DNA of 64,000 nucleotides from contig RPFO01000213.1 of the NCBI GenBank assembly GCA_009746045.1, positions 6,066,654 through 6,130,653 on the forward strand. The letters run 5' to 3'. Under the pieces are notes generated by a model, which did no database searches, had not been told where the DNA came from, and saw nothing but the letters and a program-made list of their open reading frames with translations. Of this stretch, positions 11,097 to 20,928 are shown in pieces. The position numbers and the translations under genes are program-made. Source of the stretch: Mesostigma viride. Lineage: Eukaryota; Streptophyta; Mesostigmatophyceae; Mesostigmatales; Mesostigmataceae. The number at the start of each line of letters is the position of its first letter. Within the stretch, counting starts at the first letter, position 1.

Positions 11097-12054
11097 ATGT
11101 TGTCTAACCCTCCTACACAGCCCATGTTTGCCCATCCTGCTCAGCTCACTCAAGTAGCACTTCCCTCTCAGCAGGTCTCTCCTGTGAATGCTGCAGCAGC
11201 AACACCATCTTCTCCCTCTCCCCCTGCATCCCCCTCTAGGTTGCCCACTTACAATGAAAACCGTCCTGTGGATAGGATTAATGTCAGGGGGCTGCCTGAG
11301 GGGTATACTAGGGAGCAGGGGAATCATGCACTTCTCTCTCTGCAGCTGGCTAGGGAGGAACTGAATGTCAAGAATTGGTTTGGATCTCTCATGCAGGGGG
11401 ATTTCTACCATCAGTCTTCTTCCCAGATTCAGAATCTCATTCTTGTCTTCCAGCGTAGGTATCCCAAGTGGCAGGACACGCAGGCTAGGACAGTTTGGGA
11501 GGCTTTCATGAAGGAGCTAACTGACCTCCTCTCCACCCCCTCATCTGTGGATATCTATGGGGCATTCAGGTGGGTAGAGGAATACAGGGTCACATCAGTG
11601 GACTATGTGGCTGAGACAAAGAAATATGAGCTAGCCATCAAAGCACGTCCTGATGTTCAGCAGCTAGATCACAAGTTCTTGCTGCGTTCCTTCCTTGAGA
11701 AACTCAAACTTGACAAAAACACCTACGCTATGCTTGCCACAGGAATGGCAAAGTACTGGGAGGACATGAAGGAGGCATTGGATTATATCAAGCTGGCCTT
11801 GGCTCCCCTTAGCCAGGGGGCCATGGGCACCTCTGTAAAGAGGGTCAGGGGGGAAGAGAGGGAGGAGGAGGATAGGGAGAGGGAAGACAGGAGCAAGAGA
11901 CCTGTCACTATGGCAGAAGTCAAGTCCCTGCTGGGACAAATGTTTAAGGGCAAGGGCAAGGGCAAGGGCAAGGGCAAGGGCAGGGGCTGGGGCAAGGGCA
12001 AGGGTAAGGGGCAGTCTCCCTCCAAGGGGGGCAGCTCCAGCAACAACAACAACA

Positions 12055-12114
<60 letters not shown>

Positions 12115-12535
12115 GAAGCAGGACAAGGAGGACAAGTCTTCTCAGCGGTGCACCCGCTGTGGCATGAAGTACCACCTGCGGCCCACCTGCCGCAAGAACG
12201 TGGACGAGCTGGGGCATTTGGACGTCCTGTGCCACAAGTGCCACGGGCCGCCCCACGGTGACCCCAAGGACTGCAAGCGGCCTCCTTACGGCAAGAAGTG
12301 TGAGTCTCCCTCTCATGCTGGCTTGAGTGTGCCTGCTTCACCTCTTTCATCTGCATGCCCCACTGTCAGAGCAGTGAGCAGTTCTGGAAAGGTGCTACAG
12401 CTGGTTTCAGAAGATTATGTCTCTAAACCAACCTTCACATCTATGGTTCCCAAGGTGTGCAGAGTGTCCCCCAGAGGATGCTCAGATCAGTTTTCAGGAG
12501 CTTGCTTTGCAGTTGCATTTCCTTTATGGGCATGA
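11097..12535 (+). pseudogene. Gag with two zinc knuckles, element 2 (frameshifted)
   Basis: First ATG in frame is 11097. A Pro/Ser-rich start is followed by a helical capsid-like region (about 11290-11800), a charged Glu/Arg segment, and a (GK)n basic stretch. A CAA/AAC microsatellite at 12040-12115 contains one extra base, shifting to a Thr repeat and a stop at 12167. In the other frame the protein continues through CTRCGMKYHLRPTC (C-x2-C-x4-H-x4-C) and CHKCHGPPHGDPKDC (C-x2-C-x4-H-x5-C) to a stop at 12535, overlapping the integrase ORF by about 120 bases in another frame. The overlap would suit a frameshift-expressed Pol; that is inference. Confidence 0.8.
12040..12115 (+). repeat. CAA/AAC trinucleotide repeat in gag
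   Basis: About 24 AAC/CAA units broken by one AAAA run at about 12053-12057, which shifts the gag frame just before the zinc knuckles. Confidence 0.85.
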
Positions 12536-14045
12536 AGTGAGTGCAGAGGTGGTGGCAGCAGCAATAGGGGGGGCAGCACTCAGACGTGCATGCCAGGTGG
12601 TCAGATCCCACTGCCAGCATTGTCAGTTCAATGCACCCAAACCCCCTAAGTGGCATGTAGCTACCCCACCTAAGAGCAAGGGCAGGGTGGTAGGAGATGT
12701 CTTTCATATCAAAGGACAATCTTACTTGGCACTTAAAGATGCATGGTCAAGGTACACAACCATTGAACCATTACCTGGAATGGACAAGACACAGTTGCTC
12801 AGGGCTCTCTTGATTGCTCAGGCCAGGTACTACCCTGTGGAGGCATTGTTACTGGATCAGCAGTTCACGTGTCTTGCCAATGAACCAGGGTGTGAGGCTA
12901 TTGATCTGGCTGGGCTAGAAGATCATGAGAGGCAAGGCATTATTGAAAGGGCCATCAGGTCCATTAAAACCCTTGTAGCCAAAGAAGATGGCAATCTGCT
13001 GGCTGACAGTGGGTCATATGCTGACAGAGCTCTGTGGTCCACCAGGTTGTGCCAAGTCCTCAACAGGAGGCCACTCATGAAAACCCCACAAGGGGTGGTC
13101 ATTACACCAGATGGATTGCATGCAGGCATTTATCCACCTGAGGTACTAGCCCTCTACAACGCACAGCGAGCACAGACAGCTAGCAGGTTAGCTGTCAAGG
13201 ATGCAAAGCATCCACGTCCCACCTTCAGAGAAGGGGATCAGGTCCTATTCTACAAGGAGTCGGGACTAGGCAAGGTGGGTACCTGGCATGGGCCAGCCAC
13301 CATCCTAAAGTTTAACACCACTGGCAGGACAGTGTTAGTTAAACACAATGACACGGGAAAAATTCACAGGTGTTCACCTCACAGGATGAAATTGTATTTT
13401 CCAACTGTGTCAGACGTGGCAGAGGAGGAAGAGCTGTTGGCCGACAGCCCTGTACAGTTGCCTGGCATCCCAGCGTTGCCCAGTGAGTGGTTGTTTGGAA
13501 CACCCACTGGTGAGTGTGAGAGCCACACCCACTGTGACACCCAGGTCACCCTTGATGATTGCAGGCAGTCACTGCAGGATTGGCCCCCTGCAGCAGAGGG
13601 TCACATTGGCAAAACAGGTGATCAGCAACCTATCACCTCTACAAGTGTGAACATAGCTCAGCCACTAGCTGCACCTTCCAAACGCAGCCTAGCAGACGCT
13701 GTTCGCATTTTACAAGCAGCTCATAGAGCCAAAGCTCAAACTGCTGCAGGATCAGCTAAGGTGGGGAAGGTTGGGCAGAATGACAATAGCCCATTTATGG
13801 TTGCAGTGGACACACAAGCCCAGGTCAGCATTATCAGTGCCCTGGCTGTGCCCCATTTGCCTTTGGAACCTTCACCCTGGCACCATGTGGCTGATTTCTC
13901 AGGGCAGTCATCCCTCAAGGTATTAGGTCAGGTCATGTTGACTATACTCGGTATCCCCACTCCTTTTCAGGTATTGGAAGGTTATAAAGGGAATGCTTTG
14001 TTGGGGGATCCTTTTCTCTGTTACCCTGGTGTTCATCTCCAGTGA
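12417..14045 (+). CDS. Integrase plus retropepsin-like domain, element 2 Pol
   Basis: A 542-codon uninterrupted ORF. Residues about 30-70 carry an HHCC-type zinc site (LHFLYGHEVS then CQHCQ). The rve core follows: GDVFHIKGQSYL (Asp), LLLDQQFT (Asp), ERQGIIERAIRSIK (Glu). A C-terminal region (REGDQVLFYKESGLGKVGTW) resembles the DNA-binding tail. After a linker, residues about 455-540 form a retropepsin-like fold: FMVAVDTQAQVSII, LKVLGQVML, NALLGDPFL. Integrase and protease are thus in reverse order to Ty1/copia, inside a single frame, so rearrangement by assembly is unlikely. The active-site triad is DTQ instead of DTG. Confidence 0.88.
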   Translation: MSLNQPSHLWFPRCAECPPEDAQISFQELALQLHFLYGHEVSAEVVAAAIGGAALRRACQVVRSHCQHCQFNAPKPPKWHVATPPKSKGRVVGDVFHIKGQSYLALKDAWSRYTTIEPLPGMDKTQLLRALLIAQARYYPVEALLLDQQFTCLANEPGCEAIDLAGLEDHERQGIIERAIRSIKTLVAKEDGNLLADSGSYADRALWSTRLCQVLNRRPLMKTPQGVVITPDGLHAGIYPPEVLALYNAQRAQTASRLAVKDAKHPRPTFREGDQVLFYKESGLGKVGTWHGPATILKFNTTGRTVLVKHNDTGKIHRCSPHRMKLYFPTVSDVAEEEELLADSPVQLPGIPALPSEWLFGTPTGECESHTHCDTQVTLDDCRQSLQDWPPAAEGHIGKTGDQQPITSTSVNIAQPLAAPSKRSLADAVRILQAAHRAKAQTAAGSAKVGKVGQNDNSPFMVAVDTQAQVSIISALAVPHLPLEPSPWHHVADFSGQSSLKVLGQVMLTILGIPTPFQVLEGYKGNALLGDPFLCYPGVHLQ

Positions 14046-14496
14046 TAGACTATCCATCCAGGACATGGGTGGTGTTGATCTGAATCATTTCAAAATTTCT
14101 CTTGAAAAACTTCTTAACACCAACATTGCTTCTGTAAAATTTGCTACACCCAAGTATGCCCCAGGGCAAGAACCCTGTGTGGCAGACTGGTTCACAACCA
14201 AAAACTTCATCCCAACTCATTTGGATTGGGCAAGCATGATGTGGCTAAAATGTCTCCTCTTTCTTATGAACAGATAGAGCAAGACTGTCGCACACACATA
14301 GGATTCCTAAAATGGGTGGAGGCCTTTAACAAGGCCAGGGAAGAATGGGTAGTGCCAGATCCTCTTAGTCCTTCTCATACTCCCCTGTCACACCTATTGA
14401 CAAAAAGCCTGCAGGGTGCAAGCACTTGCGCCTGAAGTTTGTGTGTAAACATAAGCCAGCAGCAGATGGGTCAGTCATTTTCATGCTAGACCTTGT
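14046..14496 (+). pseudogene. Decayed linker and RT N-terminus, element 2
   Basis: Between the Pol1 stop and the intact RT frame, three short frames carry the linker and first RT block (for example HARPCVTEFKG spanning about 14485-14515), broken by small indels and stops. This breaks Pol of this copy. Confidence 0.6.
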
Positions 14497-15852
14497 GTGA
14501 CAGAGTTCAAGGGCACCACTGATCTGACAGAGGCAGAGTTGTACACGCCAGGCATTCAGCAAACATCCCTAAAAATCTTGCTGTCTGTCTTTGTGGGTCA
14601 TCTCAATGATGGGGATGACTATATGTGTAAGGCTACAGACATTAAAAGGGCTTTCCTGAAAGGCTCACCTGAGATAGCACAACAAGTGTGGCATGGTCAG
14701 GTGTATGTAGTCTCCACTCCCAGAGTTTGGGCAAAACACATCCCTCAGCAGTACCTGAAAGCTAACATAGGTGTTGAAGGGCTGCAATCAGCTCCTCGCA
14801 TTTTCAGGATGTCAGCTCAGGCTGTGTTTGAAAAGTTAGGGGCTAGATATGATGACATAGACCCTTGCTTCTTTGTGGTCCCACACCCTCATGGCATTCT
14901 CACCTTTGTGTGGCATGGGGATGATCAGCTGATTGCTGGGCCAAGGCGTGCTGTGGATGATTTTATTCAACAAGTGTCACAGCATTTTGAGATTGGCAAG
15001 CAAGTAGAGCTGGGCACCACTGCCATAAAATTTTGTGGCACAATGTTACAACTCCAGCAGCATCAAAACCAGTGGGTGTGTGCACTCTACTCTCCCAATG
15101 ATTACATGCACAGCTGCTTGGAGGTTTTGCAAACAAAAATCAAACCTGGAGCCTGTCCTACCATTAGAGGCAAGCTGGGGTGGTTGTGCTCAACGTGTGC
15201 ACCTCACCTGGCTGTGGTTAGCAGAGTTGATGATGATGTCTTGATGCAAGTAGGTCACAAAGCCATCACCAAAACTCTCCAGGAAGGCCCTCCCCTTATC
15301 TTGCACTCCTTGGATCTCCACAAAACCATTCACATCCAAGCTATGATGGATAGTTCCATGGAGTCCAGGCAGATTACCAAGTTGCAGGCAAGGGAGTCAG
15401 GCTTGTATTTTGTGCAGAATGATGATGCACCCTTGTCTCTCATTTCATGGTACAGCCGGTTGCATAGACGCAAGGCTGTCAGCAGCAATGCTGCTGAGTG
15501 CAGGGCAGTGGTGTCAGCAGTGCTTCATGCCAGGTACTTGAATCATGTGCTGGTTTGGTTGCAGATGCAAGCAGGCAGCAATGCTGGGGTGGTGGCACAC
15601 TTGCTCACTGACAGTCAGTCAGTCCTCAGTTTCCTTGCTAACCCCTATGCTGTCCACACTGATCTTGACTGGGTGGTCCTGAAACAGGAGTCCACCTACT
15701 GGGAGTCCACCCGTCACGTGGAGGACAAACACAACGCTGCTGATGCACTCACTAAAGTGCCTCAGCAGGCAGCTGAACAATATCAGCTGTTGTACCACTT
15801 GATGAACCCCTATGGCAAGCAGGCAACCCTGCCCCATAGGGGGGACGCCTAG
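14497..15852 (+). CDS. Reverse transcriptase and RNase H, element 2
   Basis: 452 codons open, 5' end lost to frameshifts (first codon is GTG, not a real start). RT: TEFKGTTDLTEAELYTPG, motif A ATDIKRAFLKG (catalytic Asp), then LQSAPRIFRMSAQ, and motif C FVWHGDDQLIAG, where copia elements usually have YVDD. RNase H: AMMDSSMESR (Asp), SSNAAECRAV (Glu), LLTDSQSVLSF (Asp) and the closing RHVEDKHNAADALTKV (His/Asp), all four catalytic positions present. Ends 1065 bases before the 3' LTR. Confidence 0.9.
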   Translation: MTEFKGTTDLTEAELYTPGIQQTSLKILLSVFVGHLNDGDDYMCKATDIKRAFLKGSPEIAQQVWHGQVYVVSTPRVWAKHIPQQYLKANIGVEGLQSAPRIFRMSAQAVFEKLGARYDDIDPCFFVVPHPHGILTFVWHGDDQLIAGPRRAVDDFIQQVSQHFEIGKQVELGTTAIKFCGTMLQLQQHQNQWVCALYSPNDYMHSCLEVLQTKIKPGACPTIRGKLGWLCSTCAPHLAVVSRVDDDVLMQVGHKAITKTLQEGPPLILHSLDLHKTIHIQAMMDSSMESRQITKLQARESGLYFVQNDDAPLSLISWYSRLHRRKAVSSNAAECRAVVSAVLHARYLNHVLVWLQMQAGSNAGVVAHLLTDSQSVLSFLANPYAVHTDLDWVVLKQESTYWESTRHVEDKHNAADALTKVPQQAAEQYQLLYHLMNPYGKQATLPHRGDA

Positions 15853-16254
15853 CAGGGTCCTGTTCACCAGGGCCGCCTAGGTCACCCAGTACCCCTTGGG
15901 CAGGTCCAAGGGGTAGGTTGTGGCTTCCAGCAAGGGGGTTGGTTGGAGTCTGTTTTCATACATCTGCGTGCCCTATGCCCAATAAAATCTGTTTTGATTT
16001 TTTCAACACCATGGAATTTCGTTATGCACACCTTCATAGGTGGGCATGGGATGTATCTCACACCTTTATTCCACTAGGGCGTATGCCTTGGTGGATTGGC
16101 CTTGAGCTCAGTGGCTCAGGTGCCCCCATTCAAGTGGAGGGTCAAAGCTCCCTTGACAGGTGGTTACCCAGGACCCCAGTTCACTGTGGCTATCCTGGGC
16201 CACCTGGCCTTACTGTTCAGTGGCAGTAAAGGCATGGGTGCTGTCATGTTGTCT

Positions 16255-16510
16255 AGTACAACGTGCTCAGCACAGGTGCAGGATGAAATATTCCTGTCAC
16301 CTGTCACCAGGACTTCAGTCACCCATGTGCAGGGCAGGGGTGGCTGGTCTCACACGTTGTGCAGGTGCAATGTGGCCAGGTCCAGGATGTCATAGTCCTG
16401 TCACCTGTCACTCGGACTTCAGCCCCCTCTGTGCAGGGCAGGGGTGGCTGGTCCTCACATGTTGTGCAGGTACAACATGGACAGTGCAGGGTGCAATAAA
16501 CCTGTCCACT
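16255..16510 (+). repeat. 117-bp tandem repeat (about 2.3 copies) before 3' LTR of element 2
   Basis: The blocks CCTGTCACCTGTCAC, CAGGGCAGGGGTGGCTGGT and TTGTGCAGGT recur at a spacing of about 117 bases between RNase H and the 3' LTR. Confidence 0.7.
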
Positions 16511-16916
16511 GTCACTCCTCAGGTTGCAGGTAACCTGAGCTCAGTTGACCCAGCCTGGCTGGGTATTTTTCTCTGAGTGGGCGATGATGATGGAACAACA
16601 TGGAACCTCTTAAACGGTTACCTTGGCATTTTTTACAATGGCTCTCTTGGCTGGTGATGCACTCCCTGGATAGGCAGACAGGCATAGCTATCTCCCTTGT
16701 GAGCTCGCGAGGAGGAGGAACTCCCCGGGCATGTTGAGCTAAACGTGATGCCATCACAAGTATTGCACGAGTTCTGGGGCCCATCTTTTTCAGTCCAGAT
16801 GTTGCAGTATGGGTGTCAGTTGCTCAGCACCTCAGTCAGCTTGGAGTCAGTCTCCTAGCTGGGCAGGGTCAGGCTTGAAGTCGCTAGCCTTCAACCTGAA
16901 AGGAAAACATAATGGG

Positions 16917-17371
16917 AGTTAGATGAGATGCTTAGGCTGACACACGGATTTCCGGCCTGCGCGCCGCGTATTGCCTACCGCGGCTGAGCGGGACACCTCA
17001 GTACAGTACGGCAGGGTGTACGGTACTGAGGTGTCATGTGGACCGATGTGCGGTTAGTGCCAGACTGTTCCTAGGTGCTAGCTCGACCCGCCAGGTCCGG
17101 TGTAGCCGGGCCTGACGGGCCGAGTCTTAGCTGGTTGCTAGTGACGTGGTCGCATGGCATTGCAGTGTACAGTTGTCCACTGGTGTGTGCTGCAGGTAGC
17201 ACCGCCATAGGCATATAGGCGTAGCACTGGGGAGTGCCGCAGCACCCGAGTTTGCACAGTTCCATTCTGAGCTCTCAGCTTCCATCGCTCTCGTATTGTA
17301 TTATTGTAATACAATCACCATTCGCTCTCAGCTTTCGTCGTTGTTCGTCGTCCCTAGTTCTCCATCCAACT
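16917..17371 (+). repeat. 3' LTR of element 2
   Basis: 455 bp, AGTTAG...CCAACT, identical to the 5' LTR over the first 339 bases and diverged over the rest. It is followed directly by CTGGT, the second target duplication. Confidence 0.92.
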
Positions 17372-18854
17372 CTGGTCGCGCCTATCTATGGTTAGGTTAT
17401 CACAAGCTCAAACCTGGGCGCCTCGTTTTTCCCACCACTCGTGAGGAGGTTGCACGACAGATTCTTTATTTCAATGATTTGATCGTGGACAATGCGCGCA
17501 AGCCCTTGGGCACGTTACATGGGCACAACCCTTATGCTGGCTTCCTGTGCGCATCACCCCCTGTTCTGAGAGTGCTCGATCTCTACGCGTGGCAGGGGGA
17601 CAGATATCGGTTACGGGCATACACTGAAGTTAATGCTTGGGTGCAAAACATGCCATCGCTACACGCTTGGAACACCCTCATCCAGGCCATCCCAGCTACA
17701 TGGCATGCTCTGATGATGGCCCCCGGCAAGGCCCTGCAACCGGGTGATTGGATCAGTTTTTACCCAGACGGGATCACATCCACATGCAAAGGTCTGGTCC
17801 GGGGAGTGTTGCCTCCGGCCGGAATTCAAGTCCAAGTGGCCGACACCCTTCCAGGCCACAATGGTTGCCTCAATCAGTTGGCGACATTATGTGTCTGTCT
17901 TCCAGCCCACCAATGTCACCGTATCCGGATGGTCCCGTGGTTAGTATCAAGGTCCTGCATGTTCCAGCCGGACCCCACGACCCCGGCGGAGGCCATCACT
18001 TGGTTACACGTAGGCAATACGAGATTGGATACTTTACCATTGGACCCCCTGGAGTTTGGCTGGACCTTGACCAAGGGGATGTCTAGGATTAGCAAATGTC
18101 TTTACGAGTACACGGCAGAATGGGGTTATGACATTTTATTGCACGAGAACCATAAGCTCCACCCTGGCCGCCCACGATGGGGCTTTCAATGGCCTGGGTA
18201 CAGTTGGATTAAACTTATCACCGTGGCGGTCGATCACCCTTTGGTGGACCGCAGAGCGACCGACATTCAACATCTTTTACTGCACAGAGCCATTGGGGTA
18301 AACGCGACCCTCAGCAGCCGGTTTCACCACGATGCGACATGCCTGTGCACCTTCCCTTCGGAAACAATTGAGCACCGCTTTCTCTACTGCCAAGTGAGCG
18401 GGGTGTGGCAATGGTTGTTTAACGTATGGTCCGCATGGACCGCGCTACCACATTCCACACTAACGCTATCCGTGCGTTGTATCATATTCGGTATGGCGGG
18501 GACCCCGGGGAGGAGCTATCCAACAGTCAACTAGCCTGGGTATGGCTCCGAACTAATATGCTATACGCGATCTGGACTATCCGGAACGAGACGGTTTTCA
18601 AAGTGCGGCACGAATACACCAAAGCCGCCGTGGTGAGGCGGTTTATCTTTCTCTGGAACTCAGCAATGCGTCGCGCTTGGCTCTTGGCGCAAGAACAATA
18701 CAAGGTGTGGGACCCCGGGCCCAACAATGACAAGCCCAGCCCCTTGGAGCTCTTCCATGCTCTCCTGGGACGCAACAGGGTGTTTACCTGCATTCCTCAC
18801 GGTGACCTTACGCGCGTCACTTGGCTCCCCTGGTCACACAATGCTCCTTTCTAA
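17372..18854 (+). pseudogene. LINE ORF2 C-terminal part with zinc-binding RT-associated motif
   Basis: Two overlapping frames (to 18534 and from 18426 to 18854). The first continues the LINE polyprotein and has the motif CLCTFPSETIEHRFLYC, the C-x-C...H-x4-C pattern of the zf-RVT domain found after RT in plant and algal LINEs. The second frame (LYAIWTIRNETVFKVRH...) is the usual conserved tail with a W-x-x-R-N pattern. A frameshift at about 18430 separates them. Confidence 0.82.
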
Positions 18855-18960
18855 ACCTTTCACCTATCACACTACCCTCAGAGGGTAACCAGCTGGTCGA
18901 TACGTGGTACCTCTTCACCTAATGATATTCCTATTGGTTAATAAAAATACCCATTTACCC

Positions 18961-20928
18961 GGAAAACAACAACAGATGACGCGGCCGGCGGCACTGAACA
19001 ATCCGTCCGTCCGGCTTCGTCAGTATGGTATTGGTCTACGATGCAATCAGTCAGTGATCCCACGCCGCTGACTGACTACGATGCATTAGTCCTTGTGGGT
19101 TCAGTCCACGCACAGGTGGGTAGAACGAACATGACTACAGTACAGTACTGTACTGTAACAAGACGACGCTCGCCATAATTGCCCGTGACTGGAAAATATT
19201 TGACGACACAGGCAGACGATCTGGTCTACAGAGACGTTGACGACAGGCCGAACAGCTACGACTCGAAAGACTCGCAGTTGATGTCCGCACAACGTATCTA
19301 GTCCTGTTACAGCTGTTGCAGCGGTTTCGTTGCTGCACGAGTGCCCGAACACTAACGTTGGTCGTCCCTAACGTTGGTTGCGGAAACCCCGGCTAAAGCG
19401 CAACCATACCGACGGCAACACCTCGGATGGTGAGATGCCGCAAATTGGTCAGGCCCAATTTTGGGATAGCGCACCCAAGCCGTACGTGACTGGCTGGTGT
19501 GCCCTATCTTACTCGTGCTTGTAGTGCATCCCACGATGGAGACTTGCCTACGTCATCCGGGATAATTGACTAAAGATGCCAGCACGTGCAAAACGAATCG
19601 AAGGTTTTGTGGCGAGGTAGTCCTATATATCTGAGCAGCTCACGGGGCACCCTATTTTTCGGGGGGTTCCACATTTGTGTAGAAATTTTCACGCAAGCCA
19701 ACTCTCAGGATGCTAACTGACAGATTGCCCGGCTAACGGCACACCGTTTGGGCGACATGAGCGAAACCTCGCCTTTATCCAGTGACCTGCTGCCGCGGCC
19801 CAGCGTAAGCTACAGTGGCAGGTCCTACGAAGGCAGGGAGGACACAATCTCTAAAGTTAAAAGCTTTCTGCGCGCATCAGGTCCGTCTACATTCCCCTGC
19901 ACATTATGGCGTGACGGGTATACGGGTGTAATGCAAGTTCTTGAAGAGGCACCGCACTTGTGGCAGCGGGTAAAGGGATGAATGGTGTCCAGGTTTGCTT
20001 AGAGGCAGAGTGTCAGCTTTAGCCAGCGCACTGGTCTGTTTAGGCCAACTAGCGGATCCTGTAAAGTTCCACCCCTAATACATTATCGAAGCAACCAATA
20101 TGTATCCACGCTATATTACAGATCTAATGTCCCTTCTTGCAAGCCCTGCTGTATAAAAAATTTTCGCCAGCCCTTCCCACTTTCCATTCCTAAGCCGTCA
20201 ACTGCAATCCTGTCGAGCAGACCCGTCAAGTTAACCCCTTGGTTAATCCTGTCAATCAATCCAGTTAACCAACGTAGTTTAATTCATGTCCGTTGCTTCC
20301 CGTCCAGTAGATGCTGTGAAGCCAAGCATCAAGCAGATCCTGTGATGCCGTTGCGTTCTGTCCTGGTTCTGTCAATATTTTTCCGCCGGTCCATTTTTCC
20401 CCGTCCCTCACTTCCTTTCAGTCACTTCCTGGCCATGTCCACCCCCCTTCGTCGGTTTTTCCTTCCCGTTTTCTTTGCGCCCGTCATCCTTCCCGCCCGC
20501 CAGCTGCCTACTTCCAGCCCAACGTTTCAGTATTTCCACCTGCGTTCCACATTTTGCAAATCCGAACTTACAGTTAGGTCCCTCTCCTTCTTGACGTGGC
20601 AGAAGGTGCAGCGGGCATGTCCCAAATAAATTAGTACATCATCCTTCGTGTGGTACCCAGTAGATAGCAAACGTCTTGGCTTGCCTTGGCCTTATCTCTT
20701 GTTGAGCAGATGAGAACTAGAATGTCCTGGATTGGCCCTATGATCTTGTCTCTTGTTGAGCAGATGACAAATAGAATGTCCTTGGTTAGCGCTTTTCTTC
20801 CTACTACAGTGTATATGGGGTCCTCTCAGTTGAAGTGCCTTGAGGATGGCCACCTTCCTTTCTTCAAGCATGTCCTATGTAGCCCCATACCCCGGTGGTC
20901 TTAATTTGTGTTCACTTCCTGGCCGTTC
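18961..20928. other. Intergenic, no gene recognised
   Basis: Only short ORFs without recognisable domains (for example 19748-19981 plus, MGDMSETSPLSSDLL). A short palindromic ACAGTACAGTACTGTACTGT lies at about 19138-19157, and a two-copy repeat of about 60 bp (CTTGTTGAGCAGATGA...AGAATGTCC) at about 20695-20785. Confidence 0.5.

Larger units (their letters stand above)
8910..17371 (+). mobile_element. Complete copia-like LTR retrotransposon, element 2 (8.46 kb)
   Basis: Bounded by two direct LTRs (8910-9361 and 16917-17371) starting AGTTAG and ending CCAACT, with a 5-bp duplication CTGGT on both sides. Internal order on the plus strand: upstream ORF (9407-10947), gag with two zinc knuckles (11097-12535), integrase followed by a retropepsin-like domain in one uninterrupted ORF (12417-14045), RT and RNase H (to 15852), then about 1 kb non-coding with a 117-bp tandem repeat before the 3' LTR. 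A purine-rich stretch at about 16897-16916 may be the polypurine tract. No clear tRNA primer site is seen after the 5' LTR. Frameshifts make it non-functional now. It is inserted in a LINE. Confidence 0.93.
7108..18960 (+). mobile_element. Degenerate LINE (non-LTR retrotransposon), split by element 2
   Basis: Two parts, 7108-8909 and 17372 to about 18960, together form a LINE ORF2: RT in the left part, thumb/connection and a C-terminal zinc-binding RT-associated motif in the right part. The 8.46-kb copia-like element 2 lies between them with a CTGGT duplication. Frameshifts near 8225, near the junction and near 18430 show the LINE was decaying independently. No apurinic endonuclease domain is visible, so the 5' end is truncated or separated. 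The 3' end is placed near the TTAATAAAAATACC sequence at about 18940-18955, without a clear poly(A) or target duplication. Confidence 0.85.
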
